Source: Gnetum montanum
Taxonomy: Eukaryota > Streptophyta > Gnetopsida > Gnetales > Gnetaceae
Reading direction: 5' to 3'
Assembly (NCBI GenBank): GCA_015680685.1
Contig: MNCI01016273.1
Coordinates: 2,113,625 to 2,177,624 of the forward strand
Length of the DNA stretch: 64,000 bases
In this document: piece after piece, positions 1-12,204 of the stretch
Layout: each line of letters opens with the position of its first letter
How positions within the stretch are numbered: the stretch's first letter is position 1
Notes under the pieces: model-generated
Databases searched by the model: none
What the model saw: only the letters and a program-made list of their open reading frames with translations
Told to the model about the DNA's origin: nothing
Program-made: the position numbers and the translations under genes

Positions 1-272
1 TATTGTATGACAAACTACCAATTTTAGTTTTTCATTAGTTAAGTGTTTGATAAAATGTCAAATTGGTTTTTTCTATGTCAAGTGAGATGTATAAAGGCTA
101 AATCTTTATTTAAGTTGTAGTTGTAATTATATTTATAGGCTTGGCTATTTTTATATTTTAGTTTTTCTTGTAAAACCTCTCAATATTAAGACTATATTTG
201 TTTTAATTTATTTGTTATTTATTATTATTATTATTTTTGTTGTTCTAATCACTAAATGTTTTGACTATGCAG

Positions 273-3200
273 AGCTATGTTGAAACTAATTTTGATTGTG
301 GTGGAGATGGTAGACATTTTATATTGTACCAAAATGATTTTTCCAGATATTTTGATGTTGTTGTCATCACAAAGGCTCTTATGGTATGGTCTTCCAATTA
401 CATCCTTCACTATATGATTGATGATCCCGAGGCTTAAATGGAATTGGACCACGATGGAAATTCTTACTTCTACATGGATTTGGTAGGTATTGTGTATCTA
501 GGATATTCCAATTTATTCTCAATACCTTACAAACAACACTTTAATGCTAGGTCACAAGCTAATCATCTTATTCCAAAATCCTTCTAGAAATATCTACATG
601 TTGGAAGGATAATCTTTAGTTTAATTCAACATGTTTGTTTTGGTTTTAAGGCTACTTGTTTAATTGATTTTATCTTTTGATTTTTAGGTTTAAGGTGCAA
701 AGAGGAGGATTTTTGTCAAATGATCAAACTCTATCTCTATAGCCTTGGAGAAGTTCAAACAAGGAGATAACATTAGAGTACAAGTGCTCAATTAGCTTAG
801 TGTGGTACAATATGAGGTATTCTCAAGTGTACCAAAAGTGTGTGACTACTAAATGTATACACAAATTTTAGAATCTTTAAGATCTAGAAGTACGTGTAGT
901 ATGGTAAGTAAAATTATTTTTATTTTTGTAATTTTTTATATTTTAACATTTTTTTTATAGTTTTGGTTTTTACCTTTTTAGCTTTTACCATTTAAATTTT
1001 AGTTTTTTTTTCGTTTACCATTAGTTGTTTACAATTTAATAGGCTAATAGGCTAACTGTGTCATATGCAATAAATTCTAAGCACCAGTTTGAAATCACCA
1101 TGGTTACTTGTAGTCATACTAAGGGGAAGATTCTCCTCATGTAGGGGTAAAGTAGACAAAGCACAAGAATGGTAATGACATAAAGCTTCTATAGATATCC
1201 AACAAAGAAAAATTGACACATGCTTGTTTAATTTGTTTATGTTTTTTAGTCCATCTATGTCACAAGTTTAGATGTTAAATGTTATTGATTTTTTTTAATG
1301 AAGAGGTTACAAAATTTTTTACTTGTATCCATGGTTTACCTATAGTTTTAAGTGTTGATGAAGGATTATTTAGCAATTTTTTGATGTAGCTTCTAAAGGT
1401 GTTGAGATGGTCACAAGAGTAGAGAAAAATACAATTTGTAGAGGGGACATGGAAGCTTGGCTCAAATCACCTCCTAGTATAATATTATATTTTGATAATT
1501 GTGACATTGAAGAGTTGAATAAGTTATGCCCTTTATTCTGCTATAGAGTTCTTTCCATGCTTTTTCACAAAAGAAAACCATATAAGTATAACATGCATAA
1601 GCTATAAGAAAAGTTTTAATCAATGGAACTAGGTTTGACTGGGTCATCTTGTTGGTTGTAGGTTTGAGGAGGGAAATACAAAAACATTGTAAAAACCTTA
1701 ATTCTATGTATCATGTTCTTTTAACATTTTTCAATGAGTTTTTGGTAATTAAATAAGATGAAAAGTAGGTAACACGTAATATTTTCCAACTTTCCAAACT
1801 TGGGCTAAACATATTGCCCATTTAGTACATGTCCAAGACATACCTATAGAGGATGTAGATGAATCACTATCTATTACCACTAAAAACACAAGTGATATTC
1901 ATGATTATTCCCTTAACAACACAAGGGTAGAGCCCCATTCTACATGTGACAATGTGAAAAGGACCAGGAGGTCACATGCAGAGGTAGAAGGTACTACTAG
2001 AAAATGAATGAAGAGGCCAAGAGTTAAAGAAAATGTAATAGGTCCTAGTAAGCAAGCTCCTAAAAAATTATTGATAAATTTGTTGAAGATATGTATATAT
2101 ATATATTATTTTTTTACTTTTATTTTTATCATTTTGTTTTGGTGATGCATGATGGATTAAATATTTAATAATTTATATTTTATTTTGTCTATGATTTTGT
2201 TGAAATGAAAAAGCAAGAATTGGTAGGCAAGGCTACGGAGGAGGAGCAATGGTGTAAAGAAGAAGAAGAGAGGTTGGCTAGGAAATCACATGATGTCTTA
2301 GATTCCATCTTATATGATTTACCTTCAAAGGACAATCCTCTAATGCAAAAATCTCATGATCTTTCGAGTACATTTTGGTTATTTTAAAATTTTTGTTTTT
2401 TATTTTGTATATTATGTTTTATTTTCATTGAATACATGCATCATATTGATTTTGTTATGGTTGTAATAGGAAATGTGCCTCCCCCAAAAACATCCATATT
2501 CCATTCTAAACCTTGGATAGAGAAACTAGACAAGGTGAAATTCATGAGGGGAATAATGAATGACATGATAGATAGGCTACAAATGCTACTTTCTAACATT
2601 GGTAAGAAAACTTAAAATATTTTTTCTTTAGATTTATTTTTAATTTTTTAATTTTAATATTCTTCTCTTTTTATGTTTTAATGGTTTTATGTTTTTTTGT
2701 TTTTTGTTTTTATGTATAACCATTTCCAAGATTTGATGGAATTCTTCACAAGGCATTTAGTTTGAAGAGTTCCCTATACTACCAACTGATGTGGAGAATG
2801 TTCAATGAAAATTATATGAGGGGACTACAAAATGTGATTTATCATGTGCAAAAATATTTTAGAAGTCTCAATGTTCAAATGAGTTCTTATGGGAATGTGT
2901 TGTGGCACTAGAAAAGTAAAATAAGGCATTGGTAGATGAAAACAAAGGCCTAAGTGACCTAAAGAAGTTCATAGAGGCTCATGTGGCCAATAGGGACTCC
3001 ATGCAAACAAAGGAAATCAAAAAAGTCTTGCTACTGGGATGCCATCTGGGGAAAGATTACTCTAGTAAGGAGCAACTTAGAGAAAGATATGAAGCTAGAA
3101 ATGATGGTTTTGACAAAGGAGTGGCAAGATTATTATGCTTGGATGTTATAGTGGGGTAACAAAAAGAAAGCTCACAAATGGTTGTACAAGATGCAAAAAG

Positions 3201-3718
3201 AAAATTACATGAAATCTTGGCACAATGTAGCTATGGAGTAGTGTAAACATGAGTTTTTTTTGCAGGGAATAGGTGTCGTAGATGTTTTCAGTAAGTTCAA
3301 GGAGTCAATAGTCATTATGGATTATGCCATTTCTCAAATTTTCACCACATATGGGGAGACCTTCATGACTACCTTTCTGTGTACCCCTCTATAGTGGACT
3401 ACCATGGAGAAGGTAAAAATCTTATCAGGAGTGTACTTGGAAGATATTGATTGGACTAACATGAGCAAAGAAGAAATCCTTCGTAGGATAGAGGCTAGTA
3501 TCTTAAAATTTCCCCTTGAAGATGTTGCTTCTAAACCTTTGGAGATTTGCAATTTTTTTATATTTTATGTTATGAATGTTTTTGTTTTTATTTTTTCTGG
3601 CAATATTTTTAATGATTATGGTTACTAATATTTTCATGTTTTATTATCTACAGGTGATCATGCTAATGGTTTCAGTGATATTTTCCTTCCTCCTATTATG
3701 GCTTACCTTGACTATTGA
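273..3718 (+). pseudogene. Antisense multi-exon retroelement gene, copy A
   Basis: This is a decayed intron-containing gene on the strand opposite to the neighbouring gag-protease. Exon-like blocks are 273-482 (after TATGCAG, ending before GTAGGT), about 1850-2086, 2205-2387, 2470-2601 (donor ATTG|GTAAGA), 2731 to about 3546, and 3654-3718 (after ATCTACAG, ending in TGA). The peptides align by eye with the gene at 28363-33367: KPWIEKLDKVKFM against KPWVEILDKVEFM, DESLSITTK against DDSLFITTK, DWTNMSKEEIL against DWANMMEDQIL, and CKHEFFLQGIG against CKREFFIWGI. The block at 2205-2387 is rich in E and K. The 3' end points at the 3' end of gag-protease copy A, so the two are convergent. Function is unknown. 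It resembles the extra ORFs known from plant Tat-lineage elements. Several stops make it a pseudogene, and the 5' end probably lies outside the window. Confidence 0.6.
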
Positions 3719-4329
3719 TTCTAATGATGGGCTCATTATTATTATTAATTTTGATATTGTTATGGCTACATGGTTTGAAAGATTGTATATTTTATTTTAT
3801 TTTTGTTACACAGTGTAACTATGGCTATTGGTATGGCTTTGGATGTACTACTATCATATTTTAGTTTTTTCTAACACTACTCTAGGATACTATTTTAAAA
3901 GTTTTTTTGATTTTTATATGTTTTCTGTATATATTTATTTTAAAAAAATATTCATGTTTTAGGTTTTTATGTAAATGTAAAAGTAAAAATTATAAACATA
4001 AAAGTAAGAATTTTAAAACAAAATCTAAACATGAAAAATTGTAAATAATGTTATCAATTAAATGACAACATTATATGTAAAAGAAGAAAATATGTAACAT
4101 GTTAATCTAATCTAATAGTTGCTTCCTAATCTTTCAAAGAATATGAAATCAATAAGACTTATCATGTATAATTTTGTATTCCTTATTTCCTTTGCTAATG
4201 ATGCTGAATGGAGCTCTTTCCAAGATTTATTTAAGACTTCAATGTTATTTATTTTGGCTTTATTGGACTCGTTATGGTCTTTGGCTTCATTTTTAGCTAT
4301 GAAAGTTTTCTCTTAGAACCGCACCTGAG
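3719..4329. other. AT-rich spacer between convergent genes
   Basis: This very AT-rich stretch separates the antisense gene from gag-protease copy A. I see no coding signal that aligns with any other copy. Short ORFs here are low-complexity. It would contain the 3' ends of both convergent transcripts. Confidence 0.4.
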
Positions 4330-7300
4330 ATCCTTATTCTATGTTAACACTATTGACTGACAAGGATGCTACGCTATCTTAATGGATAATGATCTCACCT
4401 CCCTTGTCAGGTAGATGAATTTCTTGGTGACTTAGAAAAGAAACCACTCACAAATTGGCTAATCATGATCAAATTAGGATTAACTTAAAGCTTGATGTCT
4501 CTTCAACAACTAGGAAATCAGTAGAAGTAGGGAATTTCTCCTTAGCCATGAAGTCTAATGAAATCAACCCTCTCACTACAACATGTGATCCATTAAATGA
4601 ATTTAGCATAGAAGTGAATATGCCTTGCATGTTTTTAGTGAAGCCTAATCATTCAACAATGGGTAAAAGAATAACATTCGTAGTTTCTCCATTGTCAACA
4701 TGCACACGGTGCATCTTATACTAGTCAATTCTAATGGTTATGAAAAGAGGGGTTCACAACACTTCATCACTTTACAGGTTAGTCTTCACCTTACTATCAT
4801 AAACTGTCAAAATAGTTTGCTTCATTTCTTCCTTAAGTGATGATGGTACTATGAAAAAGTAGATAGACTCCTCATTGGTAGGCATATTCTCACTTAAAAG
4901 AATGGAAGTTAACATTTTTACTAAGGCTTCATGATGAGCGGGAGAGGTTATAACCAAGTCATAAAAGCTCAAGAAGGTGTTCTTTTATTTCAAAAAGAGC
5001 TTAACTTGTTTCATGATAATGAGGAAGCCTTTTTTATTAGTGAATGATTTTTCTATCTTGCCAACTTTGACTTCTTTCATTCTACCTAGGATCTTGAACT
5101 CATGTTTTAACATGTATTGTTTTGACCCCTTAATCTTCTCTTCCTTGTTACAATTTTTCTTAGTTTGGCTAGTCAATGCAATTTGATTATTAGAATTTAT
5201 GAGCATGGCTAAAATTGGAGGAGGCTTCAGTGAATCTACTTCTTTCTAGACTTTCTGTTGGTTGGTTTCTTCAACCTTAATCTTAGGAGCTTGTGTTTTT
5301 CACTGTGTAGGTGATAACTTCTTATTGTTCAATTGAGAAGTTGTTGATGTGTTGTCTACTAAAAGAGGACATTGGTCAACATGGGCTATGTGATGATTAG
5401 TAGTTGGAGGAGGAACTCTAATTATGAATGGTTCTTTGGGAGGTGAACATGGTGGTATCCTTATAACAAATGGGGTTCTTAAACTTATGGAAGTTGAAGC
5501 CTAGTAGTTATGAGAAGGTACTCAAACCATAAAAAACTCCTTGATAGGTTTAGGCTTGATATGAACATTGAACCTAGCTATGGTGAATGGGTCATTGGTA
5601 GCATTTAGGGGAATCTTGTACACTTTCATAGGCTTATGTTGTGGTATGATAGGGTTGATGCATCTAGGACCAACTATCCACTATCTATCATCTTTTGAAG
5701 GTCATTCTTCAAGGCCAAGAAGAAATCTATATCATGGCTAGGAAGCCAATGATAGTGGAAAATTCAATCTAACTTAAAGAACTTAGGCATGGGAGGATCA
5801 TCTTTTGTGGCTATTGTAGGATCTCTACTAATTTTGCAAAGATGATCATGTCTCTTGCAAGAATTCTTAGATAGTTGCTTCTGGTGAATACAACTACTTT
5901 TGAGCAACTAATCAGGAAGGTCTACTAGTTTTATGGGTAATTTAGCATACTTGGACCGATCCTTTCATTCAAAGTTCAGCTTTGGTGGATTGGAGGTGGA
6001 AGCACTAAAAGTTGATGGTTGAGCAATAGTGGTAGAGGCTTTACATTGTGATGTAATTGGCTACTTTATCATTTTAGGATCTTTAGACACTATGGCTATA
6101 GCTATATGGATCTATTTTTCCTTTTACCTATTCCTCTTTGTGCATTGGTTCTTATAAGCTATGTAGGTAGGGTCATTACTAGCTTCTACTACAACCTCTA
6201 TATTTTTTATGTAGGAAAAGGCTTGATTGAGTGACCAGGGATCTAAATAGTATAAATTAGACTTGATAAAGTCATTAACCATTTCCTTGAAGATGGCCAA
6301 AAGGTGAATTTCAAAGAGGGGCTCATGAATTTCATTAAGGACAACATTCTATCTTTGTATGAACTTTTGGATAGGTACAAGGGTCCCCTATCTTACTTTC
6401 ATGAGAAGATCTAATGTTGTTTCAAGCTTCAAGTTATACCTTAAATGGTTAACAAATTACATGGCCATGTCATCTAGAAAGAAAATCAATCCTATAGGTA
6501 GTGTATTGTATCAATCTAGGGCTTTTCTAGTTAGAGATAAGGAAGATGCACAACATCGTATGTGGCTAAGCTTGTAATAATAGGCACTCAAAACAGAAAG
6601 TAATGAGGTGAGTACTAGGATCACCTTCACTATTGTACTTAGTAAAGTGAGGGATTGGAATGTCTACAGAGATGGTTATCTATGGAATAGTTAGAATAAC
6701 AAGATCATCTTGTATTGGCCTCATGCTTTTTTATCTTCTTAGTAAAGCTTTGGATTAGTTGAAATGAATGATCTAGGTCCTAGGGTGCTCCTAAAGCCTA
6801 TGCTAGTTGTACTGATGGCTAGCTAGAAGGTTGAGCAACTTGAGATCATGAAATTGATAATAGTATGGATTGAAGAGGTCATGTGACTACCACTATAGGG
6901 GGATTGAATAGGGAAAATGATGTTTGAACTAGGACTTGCAGAATGAAGGGAATGAGGGGGTTGTGGGAGGTTTGTGAGACTTGAGATCCTGAAGAAGGAC
7001 CTATTAAGATGACAAAAGAAGGTGGCATGAAGAAAGTAATTAGTGATGATCCAATATAATAACGCTGGGTTGTGAAAGGCATTGATGTAAATAGGGGATG
7101 ACCCAGGAAGCTAGTTGAGAGGCTTGATCCAAGGAGGTTGTGAAAATTATTTAACTTATTATTGGTGTGGAATAAATGGATTATTTATGAATAAGTCAAG
7201 GATGGATCATTACAAGTATTTATCGAAATAAGTATCAGTCTCATACTAACTCCTGAATCCATCCTAATCCTATTGATCCTATTCTAAACTAGTTTCTTTG

Positions 7301-7566
7301 CTTGCTAGAACCTCATCATTAGCATCCATCAATTGGGCTAACATGTTAACATAGACATCCAAAAGGTTAATGTTATCATATGGGAAATGGATATATTCCT
7401 TCCCATTCTTATGAATAATTTCAAACTTGTGCTTGGAGTCTAACTGCTTATATGGGATATATAAACCAATGTGGATTTTCACATAGATGAAGTTGTAATA
7501 TTCTTTAATAATATTGGCATACATGGGATCACATCCTAGACATCTAAGGGACAGCCTACACTCCAT
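4330..7566 (-). pseudogene. Ty3/gypsy gag-protease, copy A (decayed)
   Basis: This is a heavily mutated gag-protease read right to left, recognised by alignment with the better copy at 47790-45400. The N-terminal piece (7566-7279) has GKEYIHFPYDNINLLDVYV, matching GKEYIPSLYDQISLMDVYA at 34.8 kb. The capsid part at about 6650-6250 keeps the GDP.THLITF pattern of the gag domain (compare GDPNAHIITF) but has many stops. At about 5800-5690 the zinc-knuckle region reads FHYHWLPSHDIDFF against CHYHQMSGHNTNTC, so both cysteines are lost and both histidines kept. The pre-protease block (4972-4772) DLVITSPAHHEALVKML matches DLVLTSPEHRQALAHML. The protease start is RVHVDNGETTNV, against RVHIDDGAAENV. 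An in-frame TGA follows the IVE motif, as it does in the other copy. Confidence 0.72.
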
Positions 7567-8410
7567 ACAACTGGGTTCTTAGGATCATAGATACAAGTAG
7601 ATTCCTAGTTCAAGCCCATGGCAACAACATCATATGATAGAATGGCTAATACAAAAGGCATAAACTATGTAAGACCAAGGTATTGGAAAAACATTCTAAA
7701 GGTTTTAATATCTTAAATAAGTTGTAGCAACAAATTATTTGATAGCTTTTTTGAGTAGCTTAATTAAGATGTAGCTTTTTTGAAATGTAGCATAAATGAA
7801 AAATTAGGCCAAAATATAAGTGTAAAAATAGGGAAAATAAAATGAACTATAATTGTAATAATAATTTTTTATGAGTGTAAAAAGGTCAGTAGGCCATATT
7901 GAATTATCCTAGAATATTTAAGCAACGCTAGGAAAAAAAGGAAAAATAGCCATAGTATAAATAAGAAAAACTTGTATAATGCAAATGCAGAGAACTAGAA
8001 ACACATGGTAAAATTGTAAATGCAAGAAATAGGAAAAGCATAGTACACTAAAATTGTGAAATTAATAATTTTTTTTTGTAACTGTAAAAAGGGAAACTAG
8101 CTATAATATTTTTTCCATAGCATTATTAATCCAACGCTAGGACACTAAGAGAAATAGGAGCAAATTATGAGGTTTCAAACAGTCCAATGGCTAACATATT
8201 TATAGGGTTTGACTGCACTAGATATTATATTGTTGAGACAAAAAACATTGCTACAAAAAATACCAAAAATGATACTTTGAAACTTAAAAAAATGTTAGGG
8301 TTATAGAAAACACAAAACAAACTCCTTTTTTTCAAATACACTTCTTTGAAAATTATTGAAACTAGCAAACAATGGCTATTCCTAGGTTTGAACAAAGAAA
8401 TCAATCAAAG
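7567..8410. other. Leader region of Tat copy A
   Basis: This is the stretch between the primer-binding site and the first recognisable gag block on the minus strand. It would be the 5' leader of copy A. It is AT-rich and shows no convincing ORF. Confidence 0.4.
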
Positions 8411-8428
8411 ACCCTCCTTCTAGTGCCA
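8411..8428 (-). promoter_or_regulatory. Primer-binding site, tRNA-Asn type (copy A)
   Basis: Read on the minus strand the site is TGGCACTAGAAGGAGGGT. The 3' end of plant tRNA-Asn(GTT) plus CCA calls for TGGCGCTAGAAGGAGGGG, so 16 of 18 bases agree. One mismatch is the CpG-to-CpA change expected of methylated DNA. The same site occurs at 48183-48166 beside a well-defined LTR. It marks the 5' LTR boundary of copy A. Confidence 0.7.
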
Positions 8429-9558
8429 GAAAACTATAATGATGGAAAAAATCGATGTTGGAAATCAAAAGAGTTTGAGTAGAACAATTTTACCTCAGAA
8501 TTCAAAGGTCTCAAAAAGGATCTAAGGAAACATCCTCGATCACCAAAGGACCTAACAAATTTGTTACTGAGTTAAACATGAGAAAATGAGTGAAACAAAA
8601 TAGAAAATAGAAGTATGATAGATCCAACATTGGATCTCTAAAAATTGAGAGATTAAGAGATGATTGGAAATAAATAAAGTAAACAGATATGGTCAAAACA
8701 ACTATAACTTTGTATTAAAGTTCTATAAAAATGTGAGTTAATACATGTTTAGAGAGGTATAAATTGAGGCTTTTATAGCCTGAGAATATAGAATATTCAA
8801 AGATCTCTTTGAATCTATCATTTAGGATCTGGTGCACAGGTGTGTAGGGTGTGTTCTACAAGTGAACCTACACTTCCACCTCAATCTATCTGCTCCTAAA
8901 TATCAATTGCAATAGGCCCTTAGTGCTTCTAGTAATTTACCTACCAAACATGATCTTTACTTGCCAAAAAGATCTCTATTTCTTTTCTTGTCATAAGGAT
9001 CCCAAAAAGGTCTTGAAATTGATGCCAAATCTCACTTGAATAGGCAAAAATTTATTATTACTTCATTGATTTGGTTTTGAAAAGCTTCTTGAATAGTTAC
9101 ATAGCATTTCTTATCAATGTTATAGCCCAAAACTATAGCATTTTTGACATTTTATGCAAAATTTCACAGCGTTTTTGAATTTTGAGCTCAATTACATTGG
9201 CATAATGAAATTTACAACATATTTAACAATATGGGCCATGAATTTCAGTTTACATGTTTAAAATGCTTTGAAATTTTGTTAAAAAAAGGTCACAAGATAA
9301 CACTTTTAAAAGGAAAACAAGGTAATTTTTTTTGCTCTTAAACCTAATCAAAATTACAATGCAATTTTGGCTTCAATAATTCCTTATTTATGATAGAATT
9401 TCCTTTTAGGTGTTTCAAACTTGGTTATATTCTTCTAATAAATTAATTGAAGATACCTAGTTTTCTTGTTTTTCTAGTATAAAATTTTATATTTATATAA
9501 TATTTGAATTTAGTATCTAAAGATGATTTTTTATTAGAGTGAACATGCTTCATTGTTA

Positions 9559-10170
9559 TTGGTATTAGAGCATAGGCTCTATTATTATTGGATTTATTTT
9601 TTGGATTTTTTTAGTTTCAAATGGCATCCAAGAAGAAATAGGTGCAAGCCCTAAATTGAGACATGGAGAGCATGAAGTCTACCTTCTAGATGATGGTTGC
9701 TAAATTAGATAAAATCAGGTCAAAGGTAGACAAAAATGCCAATCCTAGCCATATCCAGACATGCTGAGGTGAAGAGAATGTACATTTAGATGAAGAAGTT
9801 TCATAACTAGATGAAGATAGAATGGATGAAGAGGAAGGATAATCTAGCTATGGAAGTGTAGAAAATCATCAGCCAAGGGTTCTAATGGAAGGAAATCTTA
9901 TTCCTTAGATGAAGAGGAAATCATCAAACATGAAGAGCATGAAGTTTGCCTTCCAAATGATGGTTTCTCAATTAAATGAAATTAGCTTAAAGGTAAATAG
10001 AAATGCCAATCCTAGCCATATCCAAACACACTGAGGTGAAGAGAATTTACATTTAAATGAAGAAGTTTCACAACTAGATGAAGATAGAGTGGATGAAGAG
10101 GAAGGATAATCTAGCTATGGGAGTGTAGAAAATCATTAGCCAAGGGTTCTAATGGGAGGAAATCCTATTC
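9559..10170 (+). mobile_element. Nested plus-strand retroelement fragment with tRNA-Met primer site
   Basis: TTGGTATTAGAGC at 9559-9571 matches the initiator tRNA-Met primer-binding site (TGGTATCAGAGC), with one C-to-T change. An ATG follows at 9621 with a lysine-rich start (MASKKK) and an acidic stretch, typical of the beginning of a gag gene but broken by stops. It is on the strand opposite to the surrounding LTR and looks like the 5' end of another retrotransposon inserted there. No gag core is visible, so this is a fragment. Confidence 0.5.
9664..10165 (+). repeat. Tandem duplication with 267 bp offset
   Basis: The block starting at GAGAGCATGAAGTCTACC (about 9665) is repeated 267 bp further on (GAAGAGCATGAAGTTTGCC, about 9932). 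Long stretches such as AATGCCAATCCTAGCCATAT are shared, as is the acidic block DEDR(M/V)DEEEG. The copies differ at a modest number of positions, so the duplication is old. It lies in the gag-leader fragment. Confidence 0.8.
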
Positions 10171-11149
10171 CTTAAATGAGAAATCTAAGGACTCCAATGA
10201 TGCTAAAAACTTGTAGTGACTAAAAATATCAACTACTCTCCATGAAAAATAAGATCCTCGGCATCCTAGATAGTTTAGAATATCACCCAAGGACTTACAA
10301 AATGAAAAATAAGGGTAACAAGAATGAAATGCAAAATATAGATATGAAATAAACTACACAGAAATCAATGAATAATGAAACCTACACACAAATAAAATTG
10401 TAATATTTATTTTAAAATAATAAAAGTGGTATAGAAAATATGTACAAGATTAGCAGTAGAAGTAGTGGATTCACTTGGATGAGAGTTCAAAGTCCATTGA
10501 AGCTTCTGCAACTAGCTGCACAATCTGGAGGTCTTGCCACTCCCGATGCTATCAAACCTTCACTGCTACAAAACCAAATCTACAACATTGTTAATGTACA
10601 AGGATGAGAGGTGTAAAGAATCTTAGCTAGTCAAGTGAGCAACACTAGAAGTTTGGGTTCCTAGATGCACATCATGGACACAAAATTCTCACAGATCTCA
10701 AGGGGGAATGATAGGCTATGGGGTTTTAACACTAGATGGGCTTGAGAAGCTACGTGTATACAAAAATTGCAAGAGCTCTCAAATTCCAAAGTATGCAAAA
10801 TGACTAGGTAATAGAATGCCAAAAGTGTGAAACCTACAAATAGTTTTTATGACTAGGTTTTTTAGGTTTTGGGTCACTAATTTAGCTATAAATTAGCTAC
10901 AATCTGTGCTACAAATTACAAATAAATTTGCTACAAATTTTTGCTATGATTAGGTGATGTGGATGTTCAAATCAAGGAGGGCTACCATGTATGGTAAGTA
11001 TCATACACCTATGACCATTTTTTACTAAAAATAGTAAATGGAAATTTTATCCATGTTGGATTTATCCATCCACAGTGGGCCTTCTAACTGCAATGTTAAC
11101 ATGTAGGATCCTTGTTGGAGTTGGTGCTATGTTGAGATCTTGGCCATGT

Positions 11150-11320
11150 TGAATCAACACTAGGGGGATGAAGTATCAATGTTGAGGAGGGTAATGTATA
11201 AAAGTTGGGGGCGTAAGGGCTATAACCCCAATGTTGGGCATGGGAAATGCCAAACCCCTTCATGTTGGGCATAGATGCCATTACATCCTTCCACGTTGGG
11301 CATAGGTGAGTTATGCCCCC
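11150..11320. promoter_or_regulatory. Repeated TGTTGGGCAT motif in U3
   Basis: The decamer TGTTGGGCAT, or CGTTGGGCAT, occurs at about 11232, 11264 and 11296, with related TGTTGAG and TGTTGAATC forms just before. It sits in the U3 part of the minus-strand LTR. Tandem short motifs in U3 are usual transcription-factor sites, but no factor is assigned here. Confidence 0.45.
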
Positions 11321-11622
11321 ATGCAGGTGTCTTCAGCTTAGAAAATGCTATACGCCCCATAAAACCCATCAAAATACCAATTTTGGTATCCCAAAAGGCA
11401 ATTTTAACCTCTTAAAGCCAAAATATAGATATTGTGTGACTTTTTTTACTTGGGGAATAAGTCTTGGACCACTTAGGAGGCATTTTTCAACCCCAAAAGT
11501 ATAAAGTATGTGATACTACAGCTCATGGATTACAATCTTCACATTTACAAATAAGTTTTATCTTGGGTTTTACAAGATAGGGCTACAAAGGTTACAACAT
11601 GTGAATTTGGTGGTGTTTCATT

Positions 11623-11640
11623 AGCCCCTCTTGGTTGGTA
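11623..11640 (-). other. Polypurine tract of Tat copy B
   Basis: The minus strand reads CCAACCAAGAGGGGCTAA directly before the LTR start TGAAACACC. The same junction occurs at 43112-43099 (AAAGAGGGGCCAA before TGAAACACC) in the intact element C. It marks the internal end of copy B. Confidence 0.6.
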
Positions 11641-12199
11641 TTTGAAGGATTGACCCAAGAGGCATCAACAAAGAATACTAAGCACCACTGCAAGTCCATC
11701 ATCAATGTTTTCTCTCCACACTTGATTCAGTCATGTCATACCATGCCAAAGAGTACTTGTGATGATAGGACAAGACTATGGTGAGATGATGGTAATGAGG
11801 TCACAAGGAAATGGTTATGAGGGTTGACAATGCATTATCTAATTGACATCATGGCTATGGCACTAACATGTTGGTCAATCAGTGATTTGAGATTGGTCAC
11901 TCGACAAATGTGTTTGAGGATCCAATATCTTGCTCCAATGTTTCTTTGGCTAGTAGGTTCCTTCCTTTGCATGTTTAAAGCCATAGGTTCATTGTTTTAT
12001 TTTCTTTGACCATCTAGCTTCTTGGTAGTTTGCTCTCCTAGTTTTTTTTATGAATTGAAGCCTTCATTGGGTTTCTTTTCCAAGGCTAATTTTGACATGG
12101 CTTTCCTGCTAGATGAGGTTTGCTACTTCTAGAAAACTTAATGGGTTTTCCATCAAATGAGACGTGTTACACTCAATGGACTTAATGGTTTTCCCATTG
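11641..12199. other. 3' internal end of Tat copy B
   Basis: This is non-coding sequence between the polypurine tract and the point where element E1 is inserted. It continues to the right of E1 at 20832. Its first 60 bases resemble the same position of element C (GAGGCATC.ACAAAGAA). No gene is seen. Confidence 0.5.
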
Positions 12200-12204
12200 A
12201 ATAA
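12200..12204. repeat. Left target-site duplication AATAA
   Basis: These five bases precede the TG of the left LTR. They are identical to 20827-20831 after the CA of the right LTR. Confidence 0.85.

Larger units (their letters stand above)
8429..11622 (-). repeat. Composite LTR region between Tat copies A and B
   Basis: On the minus strand this region starts right after a polypurine tract (11640-11623) with TGAAACACCACCAAATTC. It ends at the primer-binding site of copy A. The sequence therefore serves as 3' LTR for copy B on its right and 5' LTR for copy A on its left, or it is two LTR remnants fused by later insertions. A minus-strand TATA-like sequence CTATAAAAGCC lies near 8780. At about 3.2 kb it is longer than the LTRs of element C (1.8-1.9 kb). 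The excess is explained by a nested plus-strand fragment around 9.5-10.2 kb. Exact LTR limits inside it are uncertain. Confidence 0.5.

Noticed and set aside
6359-6577. 72-codon plus-strand ORF inside gag copy A
   Set aside because: The minus strand aligns with gag of element C in this place. The plus reading is accidental.
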